From assembly GCA_030704615.1 (NCBI GenBank), contig CM060734.1, positions 35,480,042 through 35,544,041 on the forward strand: a stretch of 64,000 nucleotides of DNA, read 5' to 3'. The position numbers and the translations under genes were made by a program. The notes under the pieces were generated by a model. That model saw nothing but the letters and a program-made list of their open reading frames with translations. It made no database searches and was not told the origin of the DNA. This DNA is from Takakia lepidozioides (taxonomy: Eukaryota; Streptophyta; Takakiopsida; Takakiales; Takakiaceae). Of this stretch, positions 31,713 to 45,500 are shown piece after piece. The stretch's first letter is position 1; each line of letters begins with the position of its first letter.

Positions 31713-33189
31713 AATTCATAAATTCTTGTAACGATTTTTTCCTAAAAGTCACCAAATCACGCCGAAATCTTCAAAAATCTCGCCGAAAATCTTGAAAATT
31801 TGTGCCTTGGATGCCGAAGTCAACGCAATTAGTGAGAAGCATGTGAATACATAAAACAAACCGCATGAATTTTCCTCCCTCAACTCATCGACCATGTCCG
31901 TGAGCTTTTCTACAGTGGTCATGGTCTCTATGAGTTCCAGAGCCCAGCGCCCGACGGGCAGAAAGATTCGTCTTTCTCATCATAGTCTAGCTCTCACAGA
32001 TCCCTACAACCTGAAACCTTTATTCAAAACTTTTGGGATGTCTCCTTTTTTTTCTCCTTAGCAGGAAGATAAATGCGGTGGCATGTGGTGAAGATGGCAA
32101 TGACAGGCGCTATACAGAAAGCAAGTCACGCGCATATTCCGAGTTCTTACAATCCTGCAAATCCCCGAGTCCACGGCTATTGATCTTCCTTATGGCCCAT
32201 TGTAGGATCCAGTTCTATGCAGTGTGACAGTTGGAATCTCGCGGTTTGAGCAATGCTCTCTGTGTGTCCAATTGCTCTACTACCCTTTCTTTGGTGATGC
32301 AGGAGTGATCAATAGAGATGCTGGCGATGCTGGGGAAGAGGATGACATCCAGACCGTTAGACATAGAAAAACGTTATACATCAGTACGGGCCGGAACCTA
32401 TTGTTCTACGATGCTGGCCCTATCGAACTCCCCTGATAGAATTCCTACTTCATGTTTTTCTCTTGGGGTGATATGCATTATCATTACATGTAAAGATAGA
32501 CAATCTTACAACCTTAGGACATCTGGCTTTCACTGGTTGCGCACTGCGTGCTAAAGGGTGTATGCAGAAGAAGTTGGATGTTGTGATCCTTCAAGTTGAA
32601 GAAAGTCTCGTGGAACAGGTGCTGGTCTTTGCTGCCTCCAATGACTAGAATATCGAGACCTTAGCAATACATTTGTTCACTGGTATCTAAGTAGAATTAT
32701 AGGGGACATTTCTTAACACAATGTTCCAAGTTCTGGAGTCAGGTCTATCCAGTCTAATGGTTCAGAACAATATGGCCTGAACACAACTTTTATATGATAT
32801 GTCTTGTCCCATTTGTATGACCCAACCCCCCTTTCCATAGAGCTCACTACAATTGTGAGCATGTAAGGAGATCTCCAGACCAGGCATCCTGAGCAATTTA
32901 ATTTTGTATACTTGACAGATTTTGAATGCTCTTATTTTTGTATTGGAAAGTCAACTCGAGATTGTCATATAAAGACTGTTTTATAGAGGTGACTTTCACT
33001 TGCTTCATGAATATGTAATGGGTTGTGGAGGCATATGCCTCTGGATATGGATAATTTAAACCCTTACACATTTTCCCATAGGCAATTTCATCATTCACTT
33101 ATTATCATGATTCACTTTCAAGTTGTCATTTTATTGTTGAGCAGGTCCATAGATTGAACTTTTTTTTGAAGGCATGTTTGAAAGGTCTG
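31713..33189. other. Intergenic, no gene recognised
   Basis: Several short frames (32033-32554) lack known motifs and consistent splice signals. Confidence 0.35.
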
Positions 33190-34500
33190 TAGCATTATCT
33201 AGGGATAATTTCACTTCATCAAATCTCTGGATTTTTGGCTCTTGTGAACAGACCAATAATCGATCAACCACACCATTTTCTAGTCTGTTGGTAAGTCAAG
33301 CTCTTTGATTTTGGATGCATAGTATGGTAGTAGAATCTGATCTACAAATTGCTTGTAGGTGTCCAAAGTAGACCAATCGCTCGTCGTGAGAGTGAAATGA
33401 AAACCTACAGCTTGATATTGTTGTCGTCCCAGACTATTGGGTGAAAGTGCACGAGCTGTTGTGTCTTTCAAGATCCCATGTAGTGGTAGGGTTGTCGCAA
33501 AAGCTGAAGAAGATACCACTACAGTAATTTACCTTTTGTCCTGATCCATACCTATGACATGAATATGCTTAGCGCCATTGGTTTCTCAAGTGTGTTCACC
33601 ACCTGAAGACACAAGATGTATCCTTGTTTAATCTTTATCGACCACTAACTGAGGTGGAATATTTGACGAGGTAAGCTATTCGATGTGCCAATAGTGTCCC
33701 TTATTCCTCCCAGTCTTTTGATCTGCTGTTGTGGTTGACATTCGGTAGGACCAGTTGAGGTAAGTCCACAAGAGTTGTTGTAAGAGGGACAACCAGCATG
33801 TAGCCCAGTGGTAATGGGCACATACCACGTTGGATGTGGTTGTGGGTTCAAACCACGGTCTAGTGTGTCATGAAGGTGTCCACTTTCCTAGTGGAAGGCA
33901 GTAGCCCTTCGGGGTGAAGTGACTCCATAAGTTACGCTTCCTTCGGGAGGCGTCATACTTTGCTGTAAGAGGTTGGCCTTTTGCTTTTATGCTCTTGAGG
34001 GCAATCCCTCTTTCTATGGCTTGTCTGAATTTCTTTGTCAACACTCCTTGTGGTCTAAAGTATTCTGCCAATGATCCTCTGCCCAACTTGTCATATGGGC
34101 CATAAACTTCTGTAGGATTTATGTGAAAAGCCTTGAGGTAACGCAAAGTTGCACTCAAGCTATGATGTCTTTTTATAGCTGCGTAGATAAGAGACTAGAG
34201 ATGAAAAGCAAACTAGGTGGTGTATTTTGCTCTTGTTTTTTATGTCTTGAATGATCTTGAAGAACTTGCCATTTCATCTTCTTCTTGCTTGATTTGCTTG
34301 GTGAACAATGTTGCTTTAATATCAGTCCTCGGTCGTCCAACTAGCCGCTTCAAAATCTTTGAATTTTTTTTCTCCAAAGCCTTCATACGAATCTGCTATC
34401 CAATAACCTCTGCTGCGTGTTTCAATGCAAATTCACTTTCCTCCTTGCTTACTCTTTGGAACATTGTAGTAATGATTGTCTGCTTATGCGCCATGATGTT
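33190..34500 (-). pseudogene. DDE-superfamily transposase relic, basidiomycete-like family
   Basis: Minus-strand frames give, from 34500 downward, an N-terminal region ('KEESEFALKHAAEVIG', 'LKRLVGRPR'). Next comes 'LRYLKAFHINPTEVYGPYD' and 'LGRGSLAEYFRPQG', then, past a nested SINE (33788-33963), the catalytic part: 'FHFTLTTSDWSTLDTYKQFV', 'DQILLPYYASKIKELDLPTD' and, after a stop, 'KMVWLIDYWSVHKSQ'. The string WSTLxT...ILxPY...xLGLPPDQ...IDCWSVHRS is what I recall from DDE_1-type transposases abundant in basidiomycete fungi. Here Cys of DCWSVH is Tyr. Multiple stops and the SINE show it is dead. Terminal inverted repeats were not located. Family assignment is from memory. Confidence 0.6.
33788..33963 (+). 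repeat. SINE family B, complete short copy with target duplication
   Basis: Head 'gtagcccagtggtaatgggc' (box A) and 'gtgggttcaaaccac' (box B), then 'aaggtgtccactttcc', 'ggaaggcagtagccc' and 'cttccttcgggaggcgtcat'. Perfect 9-bp direct repeats 'tgtaagagg' flank it (33779-33787 and 33964-33972). It is inserted in the DDE transposase relic, so it is younger than that element. Confidence 0.85.
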
Positions 34501-34796
34501 GGATCCACACAAATCACTTCACAAAGTGCTGTCACCTCCAAACTATCGCCATGAAAACTTGAAAAATTATACCAATGCAAACAACATAATCCAAAGATCA
34601 AGAATAAAATTGTTCATCCACATCAATTACGATCAAAAACCTATGAGGATGAATGTACAACGAATTTAAGTCGCATGACATAAATTTATCCACAAATCTT
34701 GGCCGAATTTTCGAAATTAAAATATTTCTAAAGATATTTAGAAAAAAAGAAAAGAAAAATGACACTGAATCATTTTAAATATATATATATATTCCG
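34501..34796. other. Intergenic spacer
   Basis: AT-rich; no feature recognised. Confidence 0.35.
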
Positions 34797-35032
34797 GTAG
34801 AGGCTTGGCGAACTGCATAGGCAAGTACGGTGATGTCACCCACTATAAGCAACCCAGTTGCGAAGGGGGTGGTTGGGACAGCTCCAATGACTTTCGAGTC
34901 CTTGGGGGAGTTTTGAGCAACCCCGTTGGACTTTACGACCATGTTAGAAGGTGTCCACCTTCCAAACAAAAGGTAATAGGTCTAGGGGAGATGAATTGCC
35001 CTCATAAGTTACACTTGTTTTCTCTCCTCTAA
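34797..35032 (+). repeat. SINE family B, long-form 5'-truncated copy
   Basis: Shares 'gactttcgagtcc', 'gttttgagcaacc', 'agaaggtgtccaccttcc' and 'cataagttacacttg' with the copy at 29885-30165. The tRNA-like head is missing. Confidence 0.55.
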
Positions 35033-35266
35033 TATTTGTCAATTGGTCTACAAAATAGACTGATTCTAGGCTACTAGATGGTAATTCGCTAAAATTTTGA
35101 GTAAAAACATACGGTTTTTAGCTCAATGGATCTCAAAAGCTTTCAAAATGCTGGAATGATGTAGGGAATATTTATGATTGCTCAACTACTATGCTGACAC
35201 TACAAAAGACCTACAAGAAAAACAAACCCCAAAAACTTTGGAATTGGTGGACCCAAAATTTAGAGA

Positions 35267-35455
35267 CAACCAAGTTGTAGCCTAGCGGTAATGGGCACAT
35301 GCCACCTGGGAAGTGGTTGTGTGGTCAACCCACCCAGTGGTGTCACGAAGGTGTCCACCTTCCCGCCGGAAGCAGTACCCCCTTGGGATTCAAGAGACAC
35401 AATAATTTACGCTTCCTTAGAGCGGCGTCATACTTTTATACTTGTTTTTTGTAAG
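35267..35455 (+). repeat. SINE family B, complete short copy with target duplication
   Basis: Box A 'tagcctagcggtaatgggc' and a decayed box B 'gtgtggtcaacccac', then 'aaggtgtccaccttcc', 'ggaagcagta' and 'gcggcgtcatac'. Perfect 8-bp direct repeats 'tttagaga' lie at 35259-35266 and 35456-35463. Confidence 0.8.
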
Positions 35456-35463
35456 TTTAGAGA

Positions 35464-38400
35464 GCTTAGACCTGGATCCTACTTTTCACTGCTATTACCT
35501 GCTTGACTCGAACTAGCTCATACACCGTCTATGGCTTGAGAGACTTGGCATTGTTTGGGGAAGAGACTTCAGGGAGAAAGGCATCGGTGTTCACGTCGGA
35601 CACAAATGGCCTTGTAAAAGTTTTGCTAGTCACAACTCATGCAGTGTGGAAGAGAGCTCATACCTTTTTTAGGGTTGTTGAAGTGACGACCTGGACATCG
35701 TTTGATTAAAATTTACTAATGTTGCTTCCCTGATTCTTCTGTACATTGCCAACATCTTCAGTTCACAAGGTTCTCTCTGTACTAATTTGCTCACCGTACC
35801 ACCAGGAACTCATAGCAGAGGAAACTTATATGGACGCTAGCTTGCATCATCGTTTTGTCATGCTTCTCGTCTGTACCTGCAGGCGGCTAAGGTTGGTGGA
35901 TTTCTACCTGGATTTTGCCTCGAGATGTGCCAAAATTTCGCCATTTCGACCAGTCCACTACTGGTCCCCATCTCATCTAGTATCTTCGTCAACATGTGAC
36001 TTTGGCCTCGTGCCATATATAGTCCCAGCATGAGAGAGGGTCCCGACCCCTTGGCCTTTCCTTCATGGAAGTATCGGTGAATACTGCTAACTAGGTACAA
36101 GCACCTACACGGTATCGCTGATAAGTGGGGCGAGATTCTGTTTGGACTCTGCGAGCGTACTGTCACTTCGACCGGTGCACTTGAGACCGACGACTCTACA
36201 CCTCCACACGCAAGGAATCCAACTTGCGTAGTCACGATGGATCGTGGGTGAGGCAGTGGCAAATTTGAAGGATAGAGTAGCTAACAGCATTGTTAATTCT
36301 GAGTAATATTACAAGGCTTTGCTTGTCTGCTATATGAAATCATAGGGCTTGGCCGGCAATATCCTCTATAATAGCCAGCGGTTGAATTATTCACCTGGAC
36401 CTATTCCAGCATGGCCAGTATCGCTGACAACCCATTATCTGAGCTGGTACAATATCGCGTCGTCCGGTTCAATTGGACTTCTTGAGTGGCGGTTTAATTA
36501 CTGATTCTTCATGGCTATGAGGATGCCAGCATGCCCAACAAGTCTGGCAATGCGTACGTAAGTACTAGAATATTAGAAGTTAGAACAGCTCCATGGCGTG
36601 GCGTACCACCTGACCGTGAGATCCAGCTTGAGTTCACTGACAGGTCTCCGTGGCCTTCTATCTGGCCATCAGATTCTGAGAATGTGAGTAGCCAAAAACT
36701 AACTTATCTAGAGGTATAAAGTGGACCTGCAAACTGTCGGTAGGCTATATTAGGTCTATACTAACTATTAAGGGACCATTTCTAGGGACAAGAGGATATC
36801 CATTGATCAGTACAACATTACTCCATTATATCGTCCATGACGATTGCCCTAAGTGTACATTCCGTCTACATTCAATTAGTGTGATCTCTGACCATTGTAT
36901 AATGGGTTGCAGTCATAGGACAATACTCATGTCATCTCTGACCGCTTGAGATGCAACTGGAAGCAAGCTAGATTGATGAAGTTCATCTCTAAACTCCCAT
37001 ATGTAGGTGCCACAAAATGAGCATCCATTGTTGGGAGAAGACTGCTTTTTTCAAAACCAAGTTTGTAAAAGAACAGGGACTAGAAGATTGTTTACAGTTC
37101 AAACCGGCCCTCTTTAACACTCAAATAGGTAAGATTTGAGTGTAACTTCGTGAGCAAACGTAACGGCAGCTGACACGGGAAGGCTCTACGGAAGGCCCGC
37201 ACAGACCCGGTGCTTGCGTCGCCTTCACTGCTCCCCTGGCCCTCCGGCGTGCATGTGTGACAACTGCACTTTTGCCCCACAGTCCTCTCGTTGTCACCAC
37301 CAAACTAGACCTACAAAACTCACTCTGCAGCTCTGCTTATTGTGGTCGTCCAGGTGAGCTGCTTTCACCTCACGTGAAAGAGCCCAGTTCACCTGGGACT
37401 TTGTGAAAGGGGCTTCCAAGGCTCTCATGTAAGACGATAGTTTCGGCAGGGATCACCTCTCTCTGGCCATGCGATGGGCAAACACTGAGTCAGGATTTGG
37501 CGGGTTGAAATATCTAACTTCTAGATGATATTTGGGCACAAACAGCGCCCGTTCACTGGATTCCGTAAATCGTCGTACGTACTTTGTGCCTTCGGAGCGC
37601 ACTGTAAGGAGGTGCGTTGTAGATTCCCCCGCTGGCTCAGGTTGATCATCCTGTCCCTTTCTAACCAGTTTCCGTCCGAAATTCGAGTAAATCTGAAGCT
37701 AGAAAGTTCTATCTCTAGACTCTGGAGTCTCGACTGACTAGAATAACGATCGGATGGCCTACAAGCAGGGGTATATAGCGCAGATCTCAATGGGCAAGTT
37801 GGTGACGGTGCAACCTGTGCTGCGTCACGCCCTGCCCCAGTGACGTCAAAAGCCCTGCGGTGGTACGATGTTGTGGCTGTGATCATAGTTCCACAAGCGG
37901 TGAAGGAAATTGATCTCGAATCTGAAGTGTACCGAGGCTGAATGACGGCGCCCTAACTCGCAAACTTCGAGCTGATACCGACATTCTAATGCTTCAATCT
38001 ACTTCCAAAAATAGAGGCTGGCTGTAGCTTTTTCTCTCTTTTGGAAACCTCTCGCAATTTGAAACTACATATTCCCAGCTCTTCCCAGGGGCCACGGTGT
38101 GCTAAGTTGCTAACCCAACATCACTTCAACATAGTTTCCTCATCGTGCTCACTTTGACTTGCCGTAGCATTACATACCAGCGGAGTTACGGACTAACTTG
38201 GCGGGGCCAGCTTCCAAGGAAAACTCTTTGAAGTTTGAGAGTTCTAGGATAGCTAGGAATGCCCGATTGCGAGGCCCCAGGGTCAGAACCCACATCTAGT
38301 CACTTGCACGGCCTGCTTTGAGTGTGCCATACACATCATGCATGCAAGGTGTCATGTTTGAACGGCAAAGTTGCTCTTCTCCTCCATATTTTACCACAAG

Positions 38401-41400
38401 CCTGGATAGGCCTCTCTACGACGATAATGTACCACAGACTGAATGTCGTGACGGATTGGGTGGGCAGAAGGAGTATGGTACTCCTCAACAAGGTTCAGAA
38501 AGTTCACACGATCGTGAGAAGGGAGAGAGAGAGAGGGGGGGAGAGTCTAACACAGGGTCAATTGTAGATTCAGACGATGATTCGACCAGACAAAGTTAGG
38601 TAATTTACAATGGCCAAATGTGGACCGGCAAGTCGGAGAAATTTCCAACTGTGGCACGATGGCAATCATGTTACATTCTGAGTTGGTCTTTGTGTAATCC
38701 GGTACAGTCAAACCTAGTCAACCTTTTACCGTACTCACATTCTTCTCAACTTTTTGTTTTCTATGTTGCCTCTTAATTAGAAAAGAAGGTTTAGTCTTTC
38801 AAAAGAATGCAGGTTTAGGGTATCTATATAACAATGAATTTAACACCTAGGCTTCTCCATGATCATCGCTGAATACCTCATACCTCTTACTTTGTTTTTC
38901 CCAAATGTTGGTTTCTTATATTATTCTTAAAAAGCCTAAGCGAATGCACCCAGGTCAACATAGCTGTGCCACAGCTATAGCTATATCTTCTTAAGGGATT
39001 CACACTTCAGTCCAGATATATGCTCAAAATTGTCAACATTTGTCTCTAACTTAAGTGAGCTAGCTACCATTGCTACCATTACTGTTTTCTTTATTATTCC
39101 TACTATCTATTTTTTCTTATACCCCCTTGGTGCTAGCCATGAGGCCTCAGGCTGGATTCCGTGTTGTCTGATTGGGTGGAGTGTCTTGACATCCTTGTCT
39201 TCATGTTGAGATACTCAACCATGTGCTTCTAAATCTCTTGCAAATTTTCCGCTCGAGACCTTTCCCGAGCATACCTGGGCTTATCTAGCAACCAATCGGC
39301 CGGTTAGCATGCAAACCGGCATACACCATGAGTTTGTTGTGAGTGCATTTTCTCGAGTCCCAAGGCAAAAGTAGGCCCACAATGTGTTGCGGTCCAACAT
39401 CTCCCACGTGGGTTGGTGGACATGTCACGCGAAGAAGTGCTCCATGAAATTCTGAGAGTAACGGAAGAATTGACTTCACAGCAGGCAATGGCCCACAAAG
39501 AAAGTTTAAAGATCAGGGAATCAATTCAACAACCCACGAAGCCAGTGGCCTCCCTCCCACCTTTTGCTTGCTCTCCCACACTGTCAGGAAAGAGGCGTCC
39601 GTAGACTATTCCGTTGCAGTTCGGTATGTCGCACGATGTCAATCATGGATTGCATGATTTTTTTTCCCCCTTCTATGATGTATTCTTCGCATCTGTCCTC
39701 ACCCCTCATTGGTCTTCACAGATAAATAAAATTGAGGGACAAGGGGAGCACTCCTTTGCACGAGCATTTCATGCTCAGTTTCTGGGTTCTCCAAAGTAGG
39801 CTCTTCTCAAAGGCCTTCATACTACATCACATTCATGACTCATTATATTCTATAAAGGGCCCACACAAGCCTTGAGGCCCAAAGTCCACAAATCCCAATC
39901 TTGAAACTTACAGGTGAATTGAGTTGGGTTCAACGTTAGCCCAGTAATCTGAGCCAATTGTACAGTGCCCATGTTCTGCTAAAAGTTGGCTCCGGTATAT
40001 GTACTTCAATCAAGGTTGATTACATTAATGGTTCAGGGCGGTGTAACTACATATTTCAGCGATGCTCAGTGCGCTGGCCTGCTGCAAGATGCTCTGCAAG
40101 TGCAATTAGGTCATTAGGTGCATGGTCAAACCTAGATAAATGTTAGGCTTTGGCTAATGGGACCCTTTCAACAATCTTTGAGGGCGGAAATTTTCTTTGA
40201 TATGGGGGTTTCGCAAAGAAGGTCCAAGGTTTCGAGAGAAGGAAAGAACGTGGAGGTAGCATCAAGGAGCTGAGGAGGCACGGAGCTGAGCCCTGCATTC
40301 AGGACGGATTCCACCAAACAGCTGAGCACAGAGTTATGGCATGTGAGTTTTTGAGCATCTTGATAGTCAATCACAAGTGAACACTGTAGTTCAAGATAAC
40401 CGATAGTTCGGTACTGCATTGGGTTTGTAGATGTGCAGCAGCACCACCTGGAGAGTACAGTGGACAGATACTTCAACGCAACATCGTGCACTCATCACTA
40501 GAGAGCGCCATTCCTAGTGTTCTAGCTAAGTTCAAAATGGTAACCGTCAAAGTAGTCTGGGGTGCGCCTGGTGGATCATGTTTAGGAAAGCGAAGTTTTA
40601 GACAACAAACATTCAACATACTCCTAAATTGGGTAGGATTGGGCTCTCGAGGTAGATCCAGGCCATTAATAGAGGTGGCCCACTGCACCATCCGTTCACC
40701 CTTCTCGCCTGGCCTGTTAATGACGTAACTAGGTGCTCAGTGGCATGTGCTGTTTCTTCTGGATGGGTCAATCCAGCAGGCCTTCCTGCTGAACCAATCC
40801 CAGTGCAAGCCTTCCGCGGGAAACGGGGAAAAGGCTTCACTCTTCCGAATGAATGCTCTGTGAACGCTTTCTTTACAGGAGTAGAACACAGTATTCTGCC
40901 GGTTGTGCTTATGGTCTTTCAATGCTCCCTGTACAGAGCATATAAAAGGCTGTGAGGCGTAGAAGCATGAATCAGCTTACTAAAGGGCTGCAAATTGAAG
41001 GGGTAAATGCCCTTCATTGCCTTAAAATAAGGGCTATCCGCAAAATGGCCTGTCACATTTAAGGGCTCCTAGTTGAACAAACCGTCACATTGAAAATTAT
41101 TGCATGGCGAGGAAGAGCAGGTCTATATTTGGCCCTTCATGAAGCTGGTGCCAGTCTCGTGGGAGAAAGGGACTACCTGCACCATGCATGGGGCTTTTGT
41201 GGAATTAAAAAAGGAATGGCATGAATGCTTTCCTAATGTTACATGAGCCTACTATGGCAAATGGTCATGAATGGTAATTCTATCATCCAGGTTTTAATAA
41301 GACAAATTTTCATCACATATGCGTAACTGCCTTCATCAGGATGCTTTAGATGCATGCATGTTGATCTATGAAAATGGTGCTAGATGGAGGAAAATAAGCT

Positions 41401-42290
41401 CTGTTCTGGGTATGGAAGTCCATGAAAAGAAGTTAGGTTGCCAGATATAGTATGAGTTGTAGCAGCCCTTGAATCAGATACTATGATCCAAGTCTTTCCA
41501 GAACACTGTAATGTGCTAAGTTTTGAATGTTTCTATAGACAAATTCATGGTTTAGCTACAAGGAATTGTGGCCTTTCACTGATACAGACTCATCTGAGGT
41601 GAGTACCTTGTGTTTTTAATGTCTTGCAGAAAATAATGGCGTATATGGTTAAAAGCTGTCCGTACAAAGAAAGACGAGGTCGCCCTTCAATTTGAAAAGT
41701 TCAAAAGGGCTAACTTACACGAGCCTGAGCTCAGGTAGGACAAGGGGAACTCTGGCCCTGCACTATAACTGTATGTACAGAGCGTTGGCCTGCTTGCACT
41801 GTAATTATGGTGCTCCCATCCATGTACATATTCCGCTCTCCTCCCCTTCTCAATTGGAACTCCTGAGCGTCCCGAACTTTCAGACTTTGAAAATTCTAGT
41901 AGACTGGGTGCTCAAATCATTCTTCCACATGAGGAGAGACACCCGCAGACGACAGAGACAACATTACGTACGCTGTCTTCTGCTGCATATGCAGCTGACC
42001 TTTCACAAGGAGAAAAGCCGGAAGGGTCACTTTACATTCTCGACCTTTCGAGAGGTAAAGAAGAGGTAACTTCTGATGACCTTCAAATCGCAACCCTGAT
42101 CAGGATGGCAGCAACCCCCGCCATATGGGCCCCCTCGAAGTATCAGGAGCATTAAAGAAGGGGTGAGATGGGGCAGGTGTGAGATCCACTGCGCTGACAG
42201 GGAACAGAGTGGAAAGTGTTTCCATTTGCGCGCTGCACAACAAGACTCGGTACGAGAGCGGCTCCCATATCGGGAACGATGCCGTCTACG
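35464..42290. other. Long stretch without a recognisable gene
   Basis: Base composition is more balanced than the AT-rich DNA to the left. Only short frames occur, none with a known domain. Two small regions look somewhat coding or repeat-like: 38318-38599 (a Ser/Asp/Arg-rich frame over a 'gagaga' run at 38520-38545), and 39380-39420 ('ttgcggtccaacatctccca', a phrase that resembles LTR ends of plant retrotransposons). Neither could be confirmed. Interspersed decayed elements or very long introns are possible. Confidence 0.35.
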
Positions 42291-42480
42291 GCCCCCCTCC
42301 CACGTCACGCAGGCCCGCCCCACGTGCGACAGCCTGGGGGGCATGCCAGTTTCTCCACCGAGAACACTGTCTAATTCCAAGCCTGCACGTGCACTCTCCT
42401 TTCCTCTTATATATTCCCACCTCCTCACTCTTCCTCCCATCTTCTCTCGCTCGCTCTCTTTCGCTCCAGTCGGTTTCCCT
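42290..42480 (+). promoter_or_regulatory. Promoter-like GC-rich island with TATA box
   Basis: Plus-strand order: an ACGT element 'cccacgtcac' (42298-42307) and a G-box-like 'gccccacgtgcga' (about 42317-42329), both bZIP/bHLH-type sites. Then 'cttatatattccc' with TATATA at 42408-42413, followed by a pyrimidine-rich tract (42418-42480), a usual plant core-promoter arrangement. The first downstream ATG (42593) opens only 14 codons. The transcript's gene was not identified; it could be a non-coding first exon. Confidence 0.45.
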
Positions 42481-42599
42481 TCTTCTCCCGGGGGGAGTTG
42501 TGCCGGTGCCCAGCTGCAGGGATTGGACTCCCGATCTGGAAAATAACTTGGGTTTCCGGGGCGCCCAATTTGCAGTAACGACTTGGGTGCTGATGGCGC

Positions 42600-45500
42600 C
42601 GTGGAGGAGAGGTAGATTTCAGGGGTGTGGTTGACGTTTGATGGATTTGCGCAGTTGGGTTTTGCATGTTCAAATCTGTTTCAATTGAAGTCGATGAGGT
42701 TGTGAAAAGGTGACTGATAAGGTGCGGTGGTTGAATTGCAGATTTGTGAAAGGGGTCAGAAACGGTGCTGAATTGCTGGTTGGGAGTATTGGATCTCCTG
42801 TTCTTGATGTTTCAATTGTTCTCGGGTTTCGACACTTACACCTAACGTTGCATGGAGTCTATGTCTGGATCCCTTCAGTAATCTTACTTCTTCTGTCTGT
42901 GTCGAGCTGAATCTTCTTAAGAGCGACACAACTTATGAGGAAAGAAAAATAAAAATATATGTCAAGACAAAGAAGAACTGCGGAGATTGTCCAGGCATGG
43001 CCTTCATGCATGCTAGGCGTGTGACGGCACCCGTGAACTGCTGAAACTGTTGCCACTCACAGTATATCGTCAACATCTGCTGCTCATGCGTCCATCTCGG
43101 AAAGGTGCACTCTCTGTTTTGATGTCTTGCTTGTACATACACCGTTGTGGATACGAAAGAGAACATACACCAGCTGATTTTGGAGGAACGGGCCCGGAGC
43201 GGGTCTGTTCTCCCAGTCACTTCCGCACATGTCTTGTGCACATAATATTTTGATAGGGCCACCTATGGCTAGTCATTGGCAGGATGCTGTTGTGCTAGTC
43301 TTTCGTATTCATTATGACTGCTTTTTTGCCAGGCTCTTCTCCTGCATATATATATCTAGTATGTATTGGCATACATGTGAACTCTATGTCTATTCATTGT
43401 CTTCGTGGCATATCTTCACAGGGAGTCGATCTTAATTTTTTGTATTGTTTGGCCAAGGCACCTAGCCAGTTGACTGCAGTCTCAAGTTTTAAGCAAAACA
43501 ATTGCCTGGCTCAGCTGAATTAACGATCAAGTTGCTGCATTTGGGTTGAAGACGGATTGTAGTTACGCCACACAACTCTTTAATCACGTGTGATCTGTAC
43601 ACATCTTACTATGTTACACTTTTGATTGTAGCTTTTCTACTTTGTGATCTGCAATTGCGAATGGTGGATCTTGAATATACGTGCTGCAATATAATGTGAG
43701 GAACAATTAGAGGAACTTGGGAGAGAGTGAGGCACTAAGAAATTGTTCAGGCATCCTAATTATTGTCTGGATACAACGAGTTTCAAAGAGGCATTATCGG
43801 CAAAGACTATTTCTTCAGGCCTGGTGTTCGCTTGCGTTTTCAAAAACGCATCGATGGCTGGACGGTAGGGCTTGGAAGAGTAAAGTAGGGCATGCATTCG
43901 ATGTGAGAATCATACATGCGAAGTTGGTTCTATCAACCGGTTTACTTTCCATTCCTAAGACATGCACACTGTTTATCTTGTAGATATTTTTCTTCTAGAC
44001 TCAGCACAAGAATACTGTGACGCGTAGGTTTCCCTTAGGTCGCGAACTTATCGAACAGACTACGCAGAAGCTAGCCTCGGACCCTTGTCGTTCAGAGGAT
44101 ACTGAAAAGCTGGTTTGTGCTTTCAAAGTGAAATTTATACGTGTGTGGTTTCTGTCACAAACTTCTGACTGGTGTAGCAGTTTCCGAAAGTGTACGTTGT
44201 GGGCACTCGTTAGCTGGACAGACAAAAGCTTTCTATCAAGTACAAATGGACGTCGAACTGCGATTTGCCGATACATTCAAGTGTATCAATCAGTGATACA
44301 GCGCCCGGCGGAATCGACAGAAAGCCCCTCAACCGCTCCTGATTGAGCACAGAATCTTTGTTTGGGGACCTTCTCCGTGATCACTCCCATCAGTTACCGT
44401 ATCGCAGTCATATGACTACTGAGACTGATCAATTGATGTTTGGAAAATCCTTGAAAGTTCAAAGACTATCTAGTCTGCAGTGGTTCTAATTCCTCGTCGC
44501 TCCAAGATCGCAAGTATGCAGTCTCGGGTGCTTACACTTCACAAGTGGCCATGATGACCAAGTCTGTTTTACTTTCAAGCATCTAGCGTACCAAGACGAA
44601 GGCCTGCATCAACTGCTCATCATGCGCTGAGAAAAGGGTATCCATCCTTAATGGGTCTAGATTGCATGGTGCAGCTTGCCACGCAGAGGAGGTTATGCTA
44701 GGCCCAATACACACAGCAAGACTTTCAACGATATTCAAAGAAATGTATAGTTTTGTATCACGCACGCTAGAGTTTTTATGTTCTTCACAATGTTCGATCG
44801 ATCAACTGTCGGTGGATGGTAGTCGGAGACTGCAGGTTTGTGGTTGTGAACACGGCCAGTGACGATACTTTTTGCAGTGCTAATAAATACAAAGTAGCAA
44901 ACTGTACTCTAGCACTATGATCAATAAATTCCAATATTGAAGTTGTACAGCTACATGCAGATCGTGCTCTAAGTCAATGATTGTACCGCTTGCAGTATCA
45001 ATTGTTAAAGTCGAATTTCAAATGCGAGACTTCTATGGTATCCGAAAAACAAGGTGTCCTGTTTTAGAACTTCAGCAGAGGTGTAAAACCAGCCTGAATC
45101 CCACCATCTTGTGTCTACTGTTGCAGGCAGCACTAGAGATCGGTTGTCCAGGGACCTCAACAATCAAAATCCGAAAATGCAATCCTACTGTACAAAATGC
45201 AATGTGAGCAACCCAAAAAGAAGAAACAGGATAGTCCGAGGGTGGCCATGGAGTAACTAATTTCACCAGAACGATTGCAAATGGGTACAAAAGTCATTCC
45301 AGGGAAACTTACAAACTAATGTGATCTAAATGAACAGATACCCCTTAGATAGAGAAATTTCAGGGATTTGTGTTATATACTACCTTATATAGATACCTTT
45401 TCCCATATTCCTTTCTACAAATTTACCAAGGTTTAAACTTTAAACTTAGGGTTTCTTGACTGAAGGGAAGGGACGTACTGAGGGAGACGGCTCGGGATTT

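Noticed and set aside
36880-36960. 'ISDHC' in translation suggesting a LINE endonuclease
   Set aside because: No neighbouring endonuclease motif in any frame; a five-residue chance match.
39380-39980. Possible solo Copia LTR ('ttgcggtccaacatctccca')
   Set aside because: The phrase resembles LTR ends but no matching start, target duplication or second copy was found.
42027-42634. Overlapping frames of 120-150 codons on both strands
   Set aside because: Caused by high GC content in the promoter-like island; no motif and both strands equally open.
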